Below are positions 16,590 to 26,226 of a stretch of DNA of 64,000 bases, one piece after another. Each line of letters opens with the position of its first letter. Positions within the stretch are counted from its first letter, which is position 1. The position numbers and the translations under genes are program-made. A model generated the notes under the pieces. That model saw only the letters and a program-made list of their open reading frames with translations, had not been told where the DNA came from and ran no database searches. Source of the stretch: Oceanimonas sp. GK1 (lineage in GTDB: Bacteria; Pseudomonadota; Gammaproteobacteria; Enterobacterales; Aeromonadaceae); NCBI RefSeq assembly GCF_000243075.1, contig NC_016745.1:2435001-2499000 (forward strand), given 5' to 3'.

Positions 16590-19205
16590 TTATTCCTCGT
16601 CGATGGCCGGGGCGGAGGCATCATCGATGCTCCCGGACGCCAGGCCCTCTTCGCCCTCGATCGGCTCATCGTCGTCTTCGGGCTCTTCAATGCGCTGCAG
16701 CCCCACCACCTGTTCGTCTTCTCCGGTGCGGATCAAACGCACGCCGGCGGTGTTGCGGCTGATCAGGCTCACTTCCGACACTCGGGTGCGCACCAGGGTA
16801 CCGCCATTGGTGATCAGCATGATCTCGTTGGCTTCATCTACCTGAATGGCCCCCACCACGGCACCGTTGCGATCGCTCACCTTGATGGAGACCACGCCCA
16901 GGGTGGCCCGGCTCTTGGTGGGATATTCCTCAAGGGAAGTGCGCTTGCCGTAACCGTTGGCGGTGGCGGTCAGAATGGCACCCTCGCCGCGCGGTACGAT
17001 CAGCGATACCACACTGTCATCGTCGCCCAGACGAATGCCGCGCACGCCGGTGGCGGTACGGCCCATGGCCCGCACCTGATCCTCGTGGAAACGCACCACC
17101 TTGCCGGCGTCGGAGAACAGCATGATCTCGTTGTCGCCGTCGGTGATGTCCACCCCGATCAGCTCATCGCCCTCGGTGAGGTTGATGGCGCGAATGCCCG
17201 AGGCCAGCGGCCGGCTGAAGGCGGTCAGCTCGGTTTTCTTGACCGTCCCCTGGCGGGTGGCAAAGAACACCGCCTTGTCGTCGGCATATTCCTTCACCGG
17301 CAGAATGGCGGTGATGCGCTCGTCCTCGCCCAGGGGCAGCAGGTTGACGATGGGCCGGCCACGGGCGGTGCGGCTGGCTTCCGGCAACTGGTAGACCTTG
17401 AGCCAGTACACCTTGCCGGCGGTGGAGAAGCACAGAATGGTGTCGTGGGTGTTGGCCACCAGCAGCCGCTCGACGAAGTCTTCTTCCTTCATCCGCGTGG
17501 CCGACTTGCCCCGGCCGCCCCGGCGCTGGGCCTCGTAGTCGGTCAGCGGCTGGTACTTGACGTAACCCTGGTGGGACAGGGTCACCACCACGTCTTCCTG
17601 GGTGATCAGGTCTTCCAGGTTGATCTCGGCGCTGGAAGTGGTGATCTCGGTGCGGCGCTGGTCGCCAAACTGCTCCTTGATCGCTTCCAGCTCCTCGCGG
17701 ATCACTTCCATCAGGCGGGTGGTACTGTTGAGAATGTGCAGCAACTCGGCAATCTGATCCAGCAGCGCCTTGTACTCTTCCAGGATCTTTTCGTGCTCCA
17801 GGCCTGTCAGGCGGTGCAGGCGCAGTTCCAGAATGGCCTGGGCCTGCTGCTCGGTCAGGTAGTACTGGCCGTCACGAATGCCGTATTCCGGCTCCAGCCA
17901 TTCCGGACGAGCGGCATCGTCACCGGCGCGCTCCAGCATGCTGGCCACGTTGCCCAGCTCCCAGCCCTGAGCCAGCAGCCCGGCCTTGGCTTCCGCCGGG
18001 GTCGGTGAGCGGCGAATAAGCTCAATCACCGGATCGATGTTGGCCAGAGCAATGGCCAGGCCTTCCAGGATATGAGCCCGGTCCCGCGCCTTGCGCAGTT
18101 CAAATACGGTGCGGCGGGTGACCACTTCGCGCCGGTGCTGAATAAAGCACTCCAGCATGTCCTTCAGGTTGAAGGTGCGCGGCTGATTGTTGTCCAGCGC
18201 CACCATATTGATGCCGAACACGGTCTGCATCTGGGTCTGGGCGTACAGGTTGTTGAGGATCACCTCGCCCACCTCGCCCCGGCGCACTTCAATCACAATG
18301 CGCATACCGTCCTTGTCGGACTCGTCACGCAGGGCGGAAATGCCTTCAATCCGTTTTTCTTTGACCAGCTCGGCAATCTTTTCAATCAACCGCGCCTTGT
18401 TCACCTGGTAAGGCAGCTCGGAGACGATGATGGTCTCGCGGCCGGTTTTCTCGTCGGTTTCAATCTCCGCCAGGGCACGCACGTAGATCTTGCCACGGCC
18501 GGTGCGGTAGGCGTCGAAAATGCCCGACTTGCCGTTGATGATGCCGCCAGTGGGAAAATCCGGGCCGGGGATCAGCTCAATCAGCTGATCGATACTGATG
18601 TGCTCGTCGTCGATCAGCGCCAGGCAGCCATCCACCACCTCGTTGAGGTTATGGGGCGGAATATTGGTGGCCATGCCTACGGCAATGCCGGAAGAGCCGT
18701 TCACCAGCAGGTTGGGCACCTTGGTGGGCATCACCGCCGGGATCAGCTCGGTGCCGTCGTAGTTGGGCACCCAGTCAACGGTTTCCTTGTCCAGATCCGC
18801 CAGCAATTCGTGGGCGATTTTGTCCATGCGCACTTCGGTGTAACGCATGGCGGCGGCGGAGTCGCCGTCCACCGAGCCGAAGTTGCCCTGGCCGTCGACC
18901 AGGGTGTAGCGCATGGAGAAGTCCTGAGCCATGCGCACTATGGTGTCGTATACCGCGCTGTCGCCGTGGGGGTGATATTTACCTATTACGTCGCCCACCA
19001 CACGGGCCGACTTTTTATAGGGTTTGTTCCAGTCGTTGCCGAGTTCGTTCATGGCGAACAGCACGCGGCGATGCACCGGCTTCAGGCCGTCTCGAACATC
19101 AGGAAGGGCACGCCCCACGATCACGCTCATGGCGTAGTCGAGATAGGAGCGCTTCAACTCTTCCTCGATGTTGATCGGCATGATTTCTCGGGCCAAATCG
19201 GTCAT
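16590..19205 (-). CDS. gyrA: DNA gyrase subunit A
   Basis: Breakage-reunion subunit of gyrase, 871 residues (E. coli 875). The catalytic tyrosine is Tyr122 in [11 protein letters not shown]. The quinolone region [12 protein letters not shown] keeps Ser83 and Asp87 in E. coli numbering, the susceptible state. The C-terminal pinwheel repeats include the GyrA-box QRRGGRGK, which separates it from ParC. It ends in the expected acidic tail. AAGG lies eight bases before the ATG and a TATAAT-like -10 lies at 19231-19236. Confidence 0.98.
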   Translation of the reverse strand: MTDLAREIMPINIEEELKRSYLDYAMSVIVGRALPDVRDGLKPVHRRVLFAMNELGNDWNKPYKKSARVVGDVIGKYHPHGDSAVYDTIVRMAQDFSMRYTLVDGQGNFGSVDGDSAAAMRYTEVRMDKIAHELLADLDKETVDWVPNYDGTELIPAVMPTKVPNLLVNGSSGIAVGMATNIPPHNLNEVVDGCLALIDDEHISIDQLIELIPGPDFPTGGIINGKSGIFDAYRTGRGKIYVRALAEIETDEKTGRETIIVSELPYQVNKARLIEKIAELVKEKRIEGISALRDESDKDGMRIVIEVRRGEVGEVILNNLYAQTQMQTVFGINMVALDNNQPRTFNLKDMLECFIQHRREVVTRRTVFELRKARDRAHILEGLAIALANIDPVIELIRRSPTPAEAKAGLLAQGWELGNVASMLERAGDDAARPEWLEPEYGIRDGQYYLTEQQAQAILELRLHRLTGLEHEKILEEYKALLDQIAELLHILNSTTRLMEVIREELEAIKEQFGDQRRTEITTSSAEINLEDLITQEDVVVTLSHQGYVKYQPLTDYEAQRRGGRGKSATRMKEEDFVERLLVANTHDTILCFSTAGKVYWLKVYQLPEASRTARGRPIVNLLPLGEDERITAILPVKEYADDKAVFFATRQGTVKKTELTAFSRPLASGIRAINLTEGDELIGVDITDGDNEIMLFSDAGKVVRFHEDQVRAMGRTATGVRGIRLGDDDSVVSLIVPRGEGAILTATANGYGKRTSLEEYPTKSRATLGVVSIKVSDRNGAVVGAIQVDEANEIMLITNGGTLVRTRVSEVSLISRNTAGVRLIRTGEDEQVVGLQRIEEPEDDDEPIEGEEGLASGSIDDASAPAIDEE

Positions 19206-19230
19206 AGCAAGCCTTGTCCCCAGGTTATTG

Positions 19231-19236
19231 ATTATA
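19231..19236 (-). promoter_or_regulatory. Candidate -10 element of gyrA
   Basis: TATAAT on the minus strand, 26 bases before the gyrA start. The -35 region is poor, which is common for supercoiling-regulated gyr promoters. Confidence 0.4.
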
Positions 19237-19416
19237 TGGCTTTAAAAAGCGTGCCATTCTACCACAGTTCCGGCCCGACGGGAGCCGCTACGGCAAGTCT
19301 CGTTACCGGGCCGGTGGCACTGGCGCAAATTGGACGGTTTTTCGCGGGCTGGCGGCCCCGGGCCGCTTGGTTATAATGGACGCCTCAATCGGCCAGGCAC
19401 TTAAGGCAACTTTTTC

Positions 19417-20115
19417 ATGAACGTAGATCAACAGGAAATCGACAAGTTCGAGGCCATGGCCTCACGCTGGTGGGACATGGACGGCGACTTCAAGCCGCTG
19501 CACGACATCAACCCGCTGCGCCTGGGCTGGATTGCCGACAAGGCCAATGGTCTGTTTGGCAAGCAGGTGATCGACATCGGCTGTGGCGGCGGCATTCTCA
19601 GCGAAAGCCTGGCCCGGGAAGGGGCCGAGGTCACCGGTGTTGACATGGGCCAGGAGCCGCTGGCGGTGGCCCGGCTGCATGCCCTGGAAAGCGGCGTCAG
19701 CGTCCATTACCGCCAGGCCACCGCCGAGCAGATGGCCGCGGAGCGCCCCGAGCAGTTTGACCTGGTGACCTGCATGGAAATGCTGGAGCACGTGCCCGAG
19801 CCGGCATCGGTGGTGGCGGCCTGCGCGCAACTGGCCAAACCCGGCGCCAACCTGGTGTTTTCCACCATCAACCGCAATCCCAAGGCCTGGCTGCTGATGA
19901 TCGCCGCCGCCGAGCACCTGCTGAAAATGGTGCCCAAGGGCACCCACGATCACCGCAAGTTTATTCGCCCCGCCGAGCTGTGCCGCTTCATCGAAGCCGC
20001 CGGCCTGGTGGTCAAGGACATTCAGGGCGTGGTGTACCGGCCGCTGCACGGCGACTTTGCCCTCAGCCGCGACGCCGACGTCAATTACATGATCCACGCC
20101 ATCAAACCGGAGTAA
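19417..20115 (+). CDS. ubiG: Ubiquinone biosynthesis O-methyltransferase
   Basis: SAM-dependent methyltransferase performing both O-methylations of ubiquinone synthesis, 232 residues. Motif I is [16 protein letters not shown], with the acidic loop GVDMG after it and [10 protein letters not shown] as post-motif. The N-terminal [26 protein letters not shown] is characteristic of UbiG. It is divergent from gyrA, as in E. coli, and 3 bp before gph. A TATAAT at 19372-19377 is a plausible -10. Confidence 0.97.
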   Translation: MNVDQQEIDKFEAMASRWWDMDGDFKPLHDINPLRLGWIADKANGLFGKQVIDIGCGGGILSESLAREGAEVTGVDMGQEPLAVARLHALESGVSVHYRQATAEQMAAERPEQFDLVTCMEMLEHVPEPASVVAACAQLAKPGANLVFSTINRNPKAWLLMIAAAEHLLKMVPKGTHDHRKFIRPAELCRFIEAAGLVVKDIQGVVYRPLHGDFALSRDADVNYMIHAIKPE

Positions 20116-20118
20116 ACC

Positions 20119-20793
20119 ATGCTCAAGGCGGTCCTGTTCGATCTCGACGGCACCCTGCTCGACACCGCCGGGGACATGGGGGCGGCGGCCAACTTTGTGA
20201 TCACCGGGCTGGGGCTCAGCGCCCTGCCCGACGAGGTGCTGGCCTGCACCACCTCCGACGGCTCCTACGCCCTGCTCAGGGCCGGCATTCCGCCGGCCCT
20301 GATCGAACAGCACGGGCTCGAGCAATTGCGGGACCGCATGCTGGGCTTTTATCGCCAGAACCTGTGCCACCACACTCGGCCCTATGCCGGTGTGCCCGAG
20401 CTGCTGGACTGGCTGAACCAGAACGACATTCCCTGGGGCGTGGTCACCAACAAGCCGGCGGCGCTCACCGAGCCGCTGCTGGCCGGCCTGCCGCTGTTTG
20501 CCCGCTGCGGCGTCACCGTCAGTGCCGACACCCTGCCCTTTAAAAAGCCCCATCCGGCGCCCTTGCTGCATGCGGCGGAGCAACTGGGGGTGGCCGCCGG
20601 CCATTGCGTGTACGTGGGCGATCACCGGCGCGACATTGAAGCGGGCCTGGCCGCCGGCATGAGCACCCTGGCCGCCGGCTGGGGCTATGTGTCGGCGGGC
20701 GAGGATCCCTACCGCTGGCAGGCGAAAGGGGTAATGGACTCTGTTGAAGCACTTTCGTACTGGCTTAAAGGGGCCTTGGACCCCGGCTGCTGA
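20119..20793 (+). CDS. gph: Phosphoglycolate phosphatase (HAD family)
   Basis: HAD hydrolase of 224 residues, probably dephosphorylating 2-phosphoglycolate from DNA repair. Motif I is FDLDGTLLDT with the nucleophile Asp. Motif II is VVTNKP, motif III Lys lies in FKKPHPAP, and motif IV is VGDHRRDIEAG. An alpha-helical cap lies between motifs I and II. It starts 3 bp after ubiG and is probably co-transcribed. Related phosphatases such as MupP have very similar motifs, so the exact substrate is less sure than the family. Confidence 0.88.
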   Translation: MLKAVLFDLDGTLLDTAGDMGAAANFVITGLGLSALPDEVLACTTSDGSYALLRAGIPPALIEQHGLEQLRDRMLGFYRQNLCHHTRPYAGVPELLDWLNQNDIPWGVVTNKPAALTEPLLAGLPLFARCGVTVSADTLPFKKPHPAPLLHAAEQLGVAAGHCVYVGDHRRDIEAGLAAGMSTLAAGWGYVSAGEDPYRWQAKGVMDSVEALSYWLKGALDPGC

Positions 20794-20947
20794 AAGATCC
20801 CGCGGATCCGCAAGCAGGCGTTTTTTGCAAGCCAAATATTTCAAAAAAAGTTTTTCGCCGGCCACAAAAAAACCAGTGTTTTGGTAATGCCAGAGCGCCA
20901 ACGCCACAGCAGTTAGTGAACACAAACATCGGGTCACTTCACACAGA

Positions 20948-20956
20948 TTATCCACA
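20948..20956 (+). promoter_or_regulatory. DnaA box upstream of nrdA
   Basis: Perfect TTATCCACA, about 25 bases before the predicted -35 of nrdA. DnaA regulation of nrdAB is known in E. coli. Confidence 0.6.
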
Positions 20957-20978
20957 AGCTGCCCAGATCCCGGGCGGG

Positions 20979-21007
20979 TTGAGAATCGGCAATCAACCCT
21001 CTATATT
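20979..21007 (+). promoter_or_regulatory. Promoter of nrdA-nrdB-yfaE
   Basis: TTGAGA (20979-20984), a 17-base spacer and TATATT (21002-21007). The two NrdR-box-like palindromes lie just downstream. Confidence 0.6.
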
Positions 21008-21026
21008 GTGCCCATTCCAACTAAGA

Positions 21027-21076
21027 CAACTAGATGTTGTGTTTACGCCACACAGCAACCACACTATATAGGGTGG
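21027..21076 (+). promoter_or_regulatory. Pair of NrdR-box-like sites
   Basis: CAACTAGATGTTGTGT (21027-21042) and ACACTATATAGGGTGG (21061-21076) match about 12 and 13 of 16 positions of the NrdR box ACACWATATATWGTGT as I recall it. Their starts are 34 bp apart, about three helical turns, the usual paired arrangement. Confidence 0.6.
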
Positions 21077-21128
21077 TTGTCGCGCACGGGCTTGAGCGGC
21101 ACAACACCACTGGGAGAAGGTCCATCTC

Positions 21129-23405
21129 ATGAATAAACATCTGCTGGTTACCAAACGCTCCGGCGCCAAGGAGCCCATCGATCTGGACAAGATCCATCGG
21201 GTGATCACCTGGGCCGCCGAAGGCCTGGACAACGTCTCCGTGTCCCAGGTGGAGCTGCGCTCCCATATCCAGTTTTATGACGGTATCCGCACCGAAGACA
21301 TTCACGAGACCATCATCAAGGCCGCCGCGGATTTGATCTCCGAGCAGACCCCGGACTACCAGTATCTGGCCGCCCGCCTGGCCATGTTCCACCTGCGCAA
21401 GAAGGCCTACGGTGAATTCGAGCCGCCCCACTTTTATGATCACGTGGTGCGCCTGACCGAGATGGGCAAGTACGACCAGCACATTCTGGCGGACTACAGC
21501 CGCGACGAACTCAACGAGCTTAACGGCCGCCTGCACCACGAGCGCGACATGGACTTCTCCTATGCCGCCATCAAGCAGCTCGAAGGCAAGTACCTGGTAC
21601 AGAACCGGGTGACCGGCGACATTTACGAAAGCCCCCAGTTCCTGTACATGCTGGTGGCTGCCTGCCTGTTCTCCAAGTATCCGAAAGAGACCCGGTTGGA
21701 CTACGTGACCCGTTTCTACGACGCCGTGTCCACCTTCAAAATTTCCCTGCCCACGCCCATCATGTCCGGCGTGCGCACCCCCACCCGCCAGTTCAGCTCC
21801 TGCGTGCTGATCGAGTGCGGCGACAGCCTGGATTCCATCAACGCCACTTCCGGCGCCATCGTGCGTTATGTGTCCCAGCGTGCCGGCATCGGCATCAACG
21901 CCGGCCGCATTCGCGCCCTCGGCAGCCCCATCCGTGGTGGCGAGGCCTTCCACACTGGCTGTATTCCCTTCTACAAGCACTTTCAGACCGCGGTTAAATG
22001 CTGCTCCCAGGGCGGCGTGCGCGGCGGTGCCGCCACCCTGTTCTACCCCATGTGGCACCTGGAAGTGGAATCTTTGCTGGTGCTCAAGAACAACCGGGGC
22101 GTGGAAGAAAACCGCGTGCGGCACATGGACTACGGCGTGCAGATCAACCGGCTGATGTACCAGCGCCTGATCAAGGGCGGCGACATCACCCTGTTCAGCC
22201 CGTCCGATGTACCCGGCCTGTACGATGCCTTCTTTGAGGATCAGGCGAAATTCGAGGAGCTGTACGTCAAGTACGAGGCCGACGACAGCATTCGCAAGCG
22301 CACCGTCAAGGCGGTGGAGCTGTTCTCGCTGATGATGCAGGAGCGGGCCGGCACCGGTCGCATCTATGTGCAGAACGTGGATCACTGCAACACCCACAGC
22401 CCCTTCGACCCCAAGGTCGCCCCGGTGCGCCAGAGCAACCTGTGCCTGGAAATCGCCCTGCCCACCAAGCCGCTGATGGACATCAACGACGAGAACGGCG
22501 AAATCGCCCTGTGCACCCTGTCGGCCTTCAACCTCGGCGCCATCGACAAGCTGGAAGACCTGGAAGGCCTGGCCGATCTGGCGGTACGCGCCCTCGATGC
22601 CCTGCTCGACTACCAGGACTATCCGCTGCTGGCCGCTCAAAAAGGCTCCATGAACCGCCGTACCCTGGGCATTGGCGTGATCAACTACGCCTACTACCTG
22701 GCCAAGCACGGTGTGAAATATTCCGACGGCAGCGCCATCGGCCTGACCCACAAGACCTTTGAAGCCATTCAGTACTATCTGCTGAAAGCCTCGGTACAGC
22801 TGGCCAGGGAATTCGGCCCCTGCCCGGCGTTCAATGAGACCACCTACGCTCAGGGCATTCTGCCCATCGACACCTATAAAAAGGATCTCGATGCCATCTG
22901 CCAGGAGCCGCTGCACCTCAACTGGGAAGCCCTGCGGGAAGAAATCAAGACCACCGGCCTGCGCAACAGTACCCTGACCGCGCTGATGCCCTCCGAGACC
23001 TCCAGCCAGATCTCCAACGCCACCAACGGCATCGAGCCGCCCCGGGGCCTGGTCTCGGTCAAGGCCTCCAAGGACGGCATTCTCAAGCAGGTGGTGCCGG
23101 AGTACGAGCGCCTCAAGAGCCAGTACGAGCTGCTGTGGCAGATGCCGTCCAACGACGGTTACCTGCAACTGGTGGGCGTGATGCAGAAGTTCGTGGATCA
23201 GGCCATTTCCGCCAACACCAACTACGATCCTGCCCGCTTTGAAGGCGGCCGGGTGCCGATGAAACAATTACTGAAAGACCTGCTGACCGCCTACAAGTTC
23301 GGTCTCAAGACCCTGTATTATCACAACACCCGTGACGGGGCCGCAGACGCCCAGAACGACCTGCAGGAAGATGACGGCTGCGCCGGCGGCGCCTGCAAGA
23401 TTTAA
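21129..23405 (+). CDS. nrdA: Class Ia ribonucleotide reductase, alpha subunit
   Basis: Reduces ribonucleoside diphosphates to deoxy forms; 758 residues (E. coli 761). The N-terminal ATP cone ([20 protein letters not shown]) provides allosteric activity control. The active-site cysteines lie in [12 protein letters not shown] and in [10 protein letters not shown] with [15 protein letters not shown]. The C-terminus CAGGACKI carries the redox-shuttle cysteine pair. It is the first gene of nrdA-nrdB-yfaE. Probable control by NrdR and DnaA is suggested by sites upstream. Confidence 0.98.
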   Translation: MNKHLLVTKRSGAKEPIDLDKIHRVITWAAEGLDNVSVSQVELRSHIQFYDGIRTEDIHETIIKAAADLISEQTPDYQYLAARLAMFHLRKKAYGEFEPPHFYDHVVRLTEMGKYDQHILADYSRDELNELNGRLHHERDMDFSYAAIKQLEGKYLVQNRVTGDIYESPQFLYMLVAACLFSKYPKETRLDYVTRFYDAVSTFKISLPTPIMSGVRTPTRQFSSCVLIECGDSLDSINATSGAIVRYVSQRAGIGINAGRIRALGSPIRGGEAFHTGCIPFYKHFQTAVKCCSQGGVRGGAATLFYPMWHLEVESLLVLKNNRGVEENRVRHMDYGVQINRLMYQRLIKGGDITLFSPSDVPGLYDAFFEDQAKFEELYVKYEADDSIRKRTVKAVELFSLMMQERAGTGRIYVQNVDHCNTHSPFDPKVAPVRQSNLCLEIALPTKPLMDINDENGEIALCTLSAFNLGAIDKLEDLEGLADLAVRALDALLDYQDYPLLAAQKGSMNRRTLGIGVINYAYYLAKHGVKYSDGSAIGLTHKTFEAIQYYLLKASVQLAREFGPCPAFNETTYAQGILPIDTYKKDLDAICQEPLHLNWEALREEIKTTGLRNSTLTALMPSETSSQISNATNGIEPPRGLVSVKASKDGILKQVVPEYERLKSQYELLWQMPSNDGYLQLVGVMQKFVDQAISANTNYDPARFEGGRVPMKQLLKDLLTAYKFGLKTLYYHNTRDGAADAQNDLQEDDGCAGGACKI

Positions 23406-23521
23406 GGCGCCACTCTGAAATAATCCGCGGCGGGTTTTTCCCGCCGCCGTGCGCAGCGTCGCTTAACCCCGCTCAAGGCGGTAAAGCGGCACTGCGCTCA
23501 TTGTTTTGCGGAACGAGAAAA

Positions 23522-24655
23522 ATGTCTTACACCACTTTCAGTCAAGTTCAGAACGATCACATGAAAGAGCCCATGTTCCTCGGCAATCCGGTGAACGTGG
23601 CCCGCTACGACCAGCAGAAATACGAGATTTTTGAAAAGCTCATCGAAAAGCAGCTGTCCTTTTTCTGGCGCCCGGAAGAAGTGGACGTGTCCCAGGACCG
23701 TATCGACTACCAAGCCCTGCCGGATCACGAAAAGCACATTTTCATCAGCAACCTCAAGTACCAGACCCTGCTCGACTCCATTCAGGGCCGCAGCCCCAAC
23801 GTGGCACTGCTGCCGCTGGTGTCCATCCCCGAGCTGGAAACCTGGATTGAAACCTGGGCGTTTTCCGAGACCATTCACTCCCGCTCCTACACCCACATCA
23901 TTCGCAACATCGTCAACAACCCGGCGACGGTGTTCGACGATATCGTGGCCAACGAGCACATTCAAAAGCGCGCCAAGGACATTGCCCACTATTACGATGA
24001 GCTGATCGAGTACACCAGCTACTATCACCTCTACGGTGAAGGCGAGCACGAGATCAAGGGCCGCACCGTGCAGGTCAGCCTGTATGAGCTGAAGAAAAAG
24101 CTGTATCTGTGCCTGATGTGCGTCAACGCCCTGGAAGCCATTCGTTTCTATGTGAGCTTTGCCTGCTCCTTTGCCTTTGCCGAGCGCGAGCTGATGGAAG
24201 GCAACGCCAAGATCATCAAGCTCATCGCCCGGGACGAAGCCCTGCACCTGACCGGCACCCAGCACATGCTCAACATTCTGCGCAGCGGCGACGACGATGC
24301 GGATATGGCGCAAATCGCCCAGGAATGCGAGCAACAGTGCTTTGAGCTGTTCAAGGCCGCCGCCATTCAGGAAAAGGAATGGGCCGAATACCTGTTCAAG
24401 GACGGCTCCATGATCGGCCTGAACCGGGACATTCTGTGTCAGTACGTGGAATACATCACCAACCTGCGCATGCAGGCGGTGGGGCTGGAGCCGGCCTTTG
24501 CCGGTGCCAAACAAAACCCCATTCCCTGGATCAATGCCTGGCTGTCGTCCGACAACGTGCAGGTGGCGCCCCAGGAAGTGGAGGTGAGCTCCTACCTGGT
24601 CGGCCAGATTGACTCCCAGGTGAGCCACGACGATCTGGGTGATTTCGAGCTGTGA
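23522..24655 (+). CDS. nrdB: Class Ia ribonucleotide reductase, beta subunit
   Basis: Diiron-tyrosyl radical subunit of 377 residues; start at ATG 23522 ([12 protein letters not shown]), seven codons inside the longest frame. Iron ligands are visible in [15 protein letters not shown] and [15 protein letters not shown]. The C-terminal tail ends in DDLGDFEL, which docks to NrdA. The stop overlaps the yfaE start by 4 bp. Confidence 0.98.
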   Translation: MSYTTFSQVQNDHMKEPMFLGNPVNVARYDQQKYEIFEKLIEKQLSFFWRPEEVDVSQDRIDYQALPDHEKHIFISNLKYQTLLDSIQGRSPNVALLPLVSIPELETWIETWAFSETIHSRSYTHIIRNIVNNPATVFDDIVANEHIQKRAKDIAHYYDELIEYTSYYHLYGEGEHEIKGRTVQVSLYELKKKLYLCLMCVNALEAIRFYVSFACSFAFAERELMEGNAKIIKLIARDEALHLTGTQHMLNILRSGDDDADMAQIAQECEQQCFELFKAAAIQEKEWAEYLFKDGSMIGLNRDILCQYVEYITNLRMQAVGLEPAFAGAKQNPIPWINAWLSSDNVQVAPQEVEVSSYLVGQIDSQVSHDDLGDFEL

Positions 24656-24924
24656 GCCGCGTCCGCACCCGGGATCTGAGCTTTGAGCTGCGGGCAGGGG
24701 AAACCCTGCTCGACGGCCTGGAGCGCACCGGTCACGCGGTGGAATACCAGTGCCGCAGCGGTTACTGCGGCGCCTGCCGTACCACCCTGGTTAACGGATC
24801 CGTGCACTACCCGCAGCCCCCGCTGGCCTTTGTGGCCAGCGGCGAAGTCCTGCCCTGCTGCTGCCGCCCCGAGGGCGACGTGCAGCTCGACGTGCCCCTG
24901 CTGGCCCTGAAGCAACAGGCCTGA
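24652..24924 (+). CDS. yfaE: 2Fe-2S ferredoxin YfaE, diferric-tyrosyl radical maintenance
   Basis: Small plant-type ferredoxin of 90 residues that reduces the NrdB diiron site to maintain its radical. The start is GTG 24652, overlapping the nrdB stop (GTGA). Cluster ligands are Cys34, Cys39 and Cys42 in CRSGYCGAC. The fourth lies in the CCC run at 69-71, so which of those cysteines binds is ambiguous. Position after nrdB matches enterics. Confidence 0.93.
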   Translation: MSRVRTRDLSFELRAGETLLDGLERTGHAVEYQCRSGYCGACRTTLVNGSVHYPQPPLAFVASGEVLPCCCRPEGDVQLDVPLLALKQQA

Positions 24925-24925
24925 G

Positions 24926-25189
24926 TCAGTCGCGGCGCTGGTCTGCCGCCGGCTCAAAGGGATGCCAGCTCAACCGGCCGTTTTGCTCAAACGACTTTTC
25001 CCGCTCGCACACAAACCACTGCTCGCCCATGTTGATGACGGATCCTTTCGAATAGCGTTTGTCTTCGAAATAGCACACCGGCTCGGTGCCGGTGGCAATG
25101 TTCAGCTCCACCGGGGCGGTAGAAATAGTATCGGCAGCCGCCAGCGCCGACAGCCCCCACAAGCTGCTCATCATCATTCTTTTCATCAT
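24926..25189 (-). CDS. Small exported protein, DUF1496-like
   Basis: 87-residue protein with start at ATG 25187-25189 after GGGAGAG. The N-terminus is a signal peptide (WGLSALAAADT). The mature part has two Cys in VCYFEDKRYSKGSVINMG and WFVCEREKSFEQNGRLSW, a pattern I associate with DUF1496 proteins, whose function is unknown. A disulphide between the two Cys is likely in the periplasm. It is convergent with yfaE, 1 bp apart. Confidence 0.75.
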   Translation of the reverse strand: MMKRMMMSSLWGLSALAAADTISTAPVELNIATGTEPVCYFEDKRYSKGSVINMGEQWFVCEREKSFEQNGRLSWHPFEPAADQRRD

Positions 25190-25510
25190 GTTTTCTGCTC
25201 TCCCGAAAGTCCGCCTGCATTCTACCATTGCCGGGCAGGCGACGGCTTGCTTTTCCGGTTGCCCTTGGCTAGGGTAGCTATAGTCATTTTTTCCAGTATT
25301 TTTAGTTAGTTGCAAACACTTGCAGGTTCATGTCTGCACCTTGGCTGGTTTTGTTGGTCTTGCCTGAAGGGCAGCTGATAAAAGGAGACATCGCCTTGAA
25401 GTAGTCATTTGCCGTGACCATGAGGTAACGCTGTCGTCATCACGACGTTTTGCGCCCGCCAAAGGGAAAACGGCACCTTTTTGCGGGCGAGCAAGAACCG
25501 GAGCTACATC
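25190..25510. other. Intergenic region with structured leader of a small ORF
   Basis: A TATAGT -10-like element (25279-25284) without a good -35 and a long leader precede the small ORF at 25511. A stem-loop at 25454-25488 pairs GCCCGC with GCGGGC and AAAGG with CCTTT. It ends about 22 bases before the small ORF, so it could influence its translation. A promoter for the minus-strand DUF1496 gene must also lie here. Confidence 0.45.
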
Positions 25511-25600
25511 ATGAGCAAGGAAAAAGTGAAAAAGAAAGCCCAGAAAACCCTGAAGGAAAAACGCCAGGAGAAACGGGACAAACGCACTCACCAGGACTGA
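25511..25600 (+). CDS. Very basic 29-residue peptide
   Basis: ATG 25511 with GGAG eight bases upstream, TGA at 25598 and a strong terminator 23 bp later. About half of the residues are Lys or Arg and many of the rest are Glu, Gln or Asp (KEKVKKKAQKTLKEKRQEKR). It would be a single charged helix without a hydrophobic segment. I do not recognise it. The ribosome-binding site, leader stem-loop and terminator support a real transcription unit; translation is inferred. Confidence 0.5.
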   Translation: MSKEKVKKKAQKTLKEKRQEKRDKRTHQD

Positions 25601-25622
25601 TCCGTTCTGAGGTTCCGTTGTC

Positions 25623-25647
25623 AGGGCGCCGTATCGGCGCCCTTTTT
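25623..25647 (+). terminator. Terminator after the 29-residue ORF
   Basis: Perfect 8-bp stem AGGGCGCC / GGCGCCCT with loop GTATC, followed by five T residues. Confidence 0.85.
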
Positions 25648-25657
25648 GTTGGTCTGC

Positions 25658-26134
25658 TCAGTCAAAATACCATTCCCACCGCAACTGCCTGATCTGCCCG
25701 CCCCGCCACTCGATGGTGACGGTTTCCGTGGTGTCCGGTGAGGCATAGCGCCAGCGGTCGGGCCTGCGTTCCGCCGGCGGCCCCAGCTGCTCCGCCAGCC
25801 CGGGGCCCGGGCTGCCGGGCTGCAGAAAGGGGGGCAGCGCCGCATGGGGCCGGGTCAGTTGCAGATAAATCGGCATGCCGTCGGGGTGCGCCGCTTCGCG
25901 GGACAAGTAGGTCTGGGCTTCCAGCCCCGGGCAGCGCAGGGTTTCTATTTCGTCAATCAACCCGGGCACATGGGGATTGACCACCTGACGATAGCCATAC
26001 TCGGGCTCGGCACAGGGCGCCTGCATCACCTCGCCGGCAATCTGCTCCAGCCGGGCCAGGGCCCGCTCCTGCTGACCGGCACAGCCGGCCAGGGGCAGCC
26101 ACAACAACAGCCAGCCAATTCCCCTGCTCACCAT
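25658..26134 (-). CDS. Predicted lipoprotein of unknown function
   Basis: 158 residues from ATG 26132-26134, which has AAGGAG upstream. The signal peptide ends in the lipobox LAGC with Cys18. The mature part begins GQQERALARLEQIAG and has two further Cys (APCAEPEYGY and TLRCPGLEAQ) that may form a disulphide. It is rich in Pro and Gly towards the C-terminus. No known domain is recognised. It is divergent from the ABC1-kinase gene with about 90 bp between starts. Confidence 0.8.
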   Translation of the reverse strand: MVSRGIGWLLLWLPLAGCAGQQERALARLEQIAGEVMQAPCAEPEYGYRQVVNPHVPGLIDEIETLRCPGLEAQTYLSREAAHPDGMPIYLQLTRPHAALPPFLQPGSPGPGLAEQLGPPAERRPDRWRYASPDTTETVTIEWRGGQIRQLRWEWYFD

Positions 26135-26226
26135 GCACTCCTTTCTGTTGATGACATCATGCTCCCTCCCTTGAATATAAATGGCTTTTCCACGGTCTGT
26201 ATGCACACCCTTCAAAGAACAACACC

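Noticed and set aside
21030..23267. 745-codon open frame antisense to nrdA
   Set aside because: It lies fully over a strongly conserved gene on the other strand. Its composition (runs of His, Gly, Val, Gln) is typical of antisense frames in GC-rich genes, and it has no recognisable domain.
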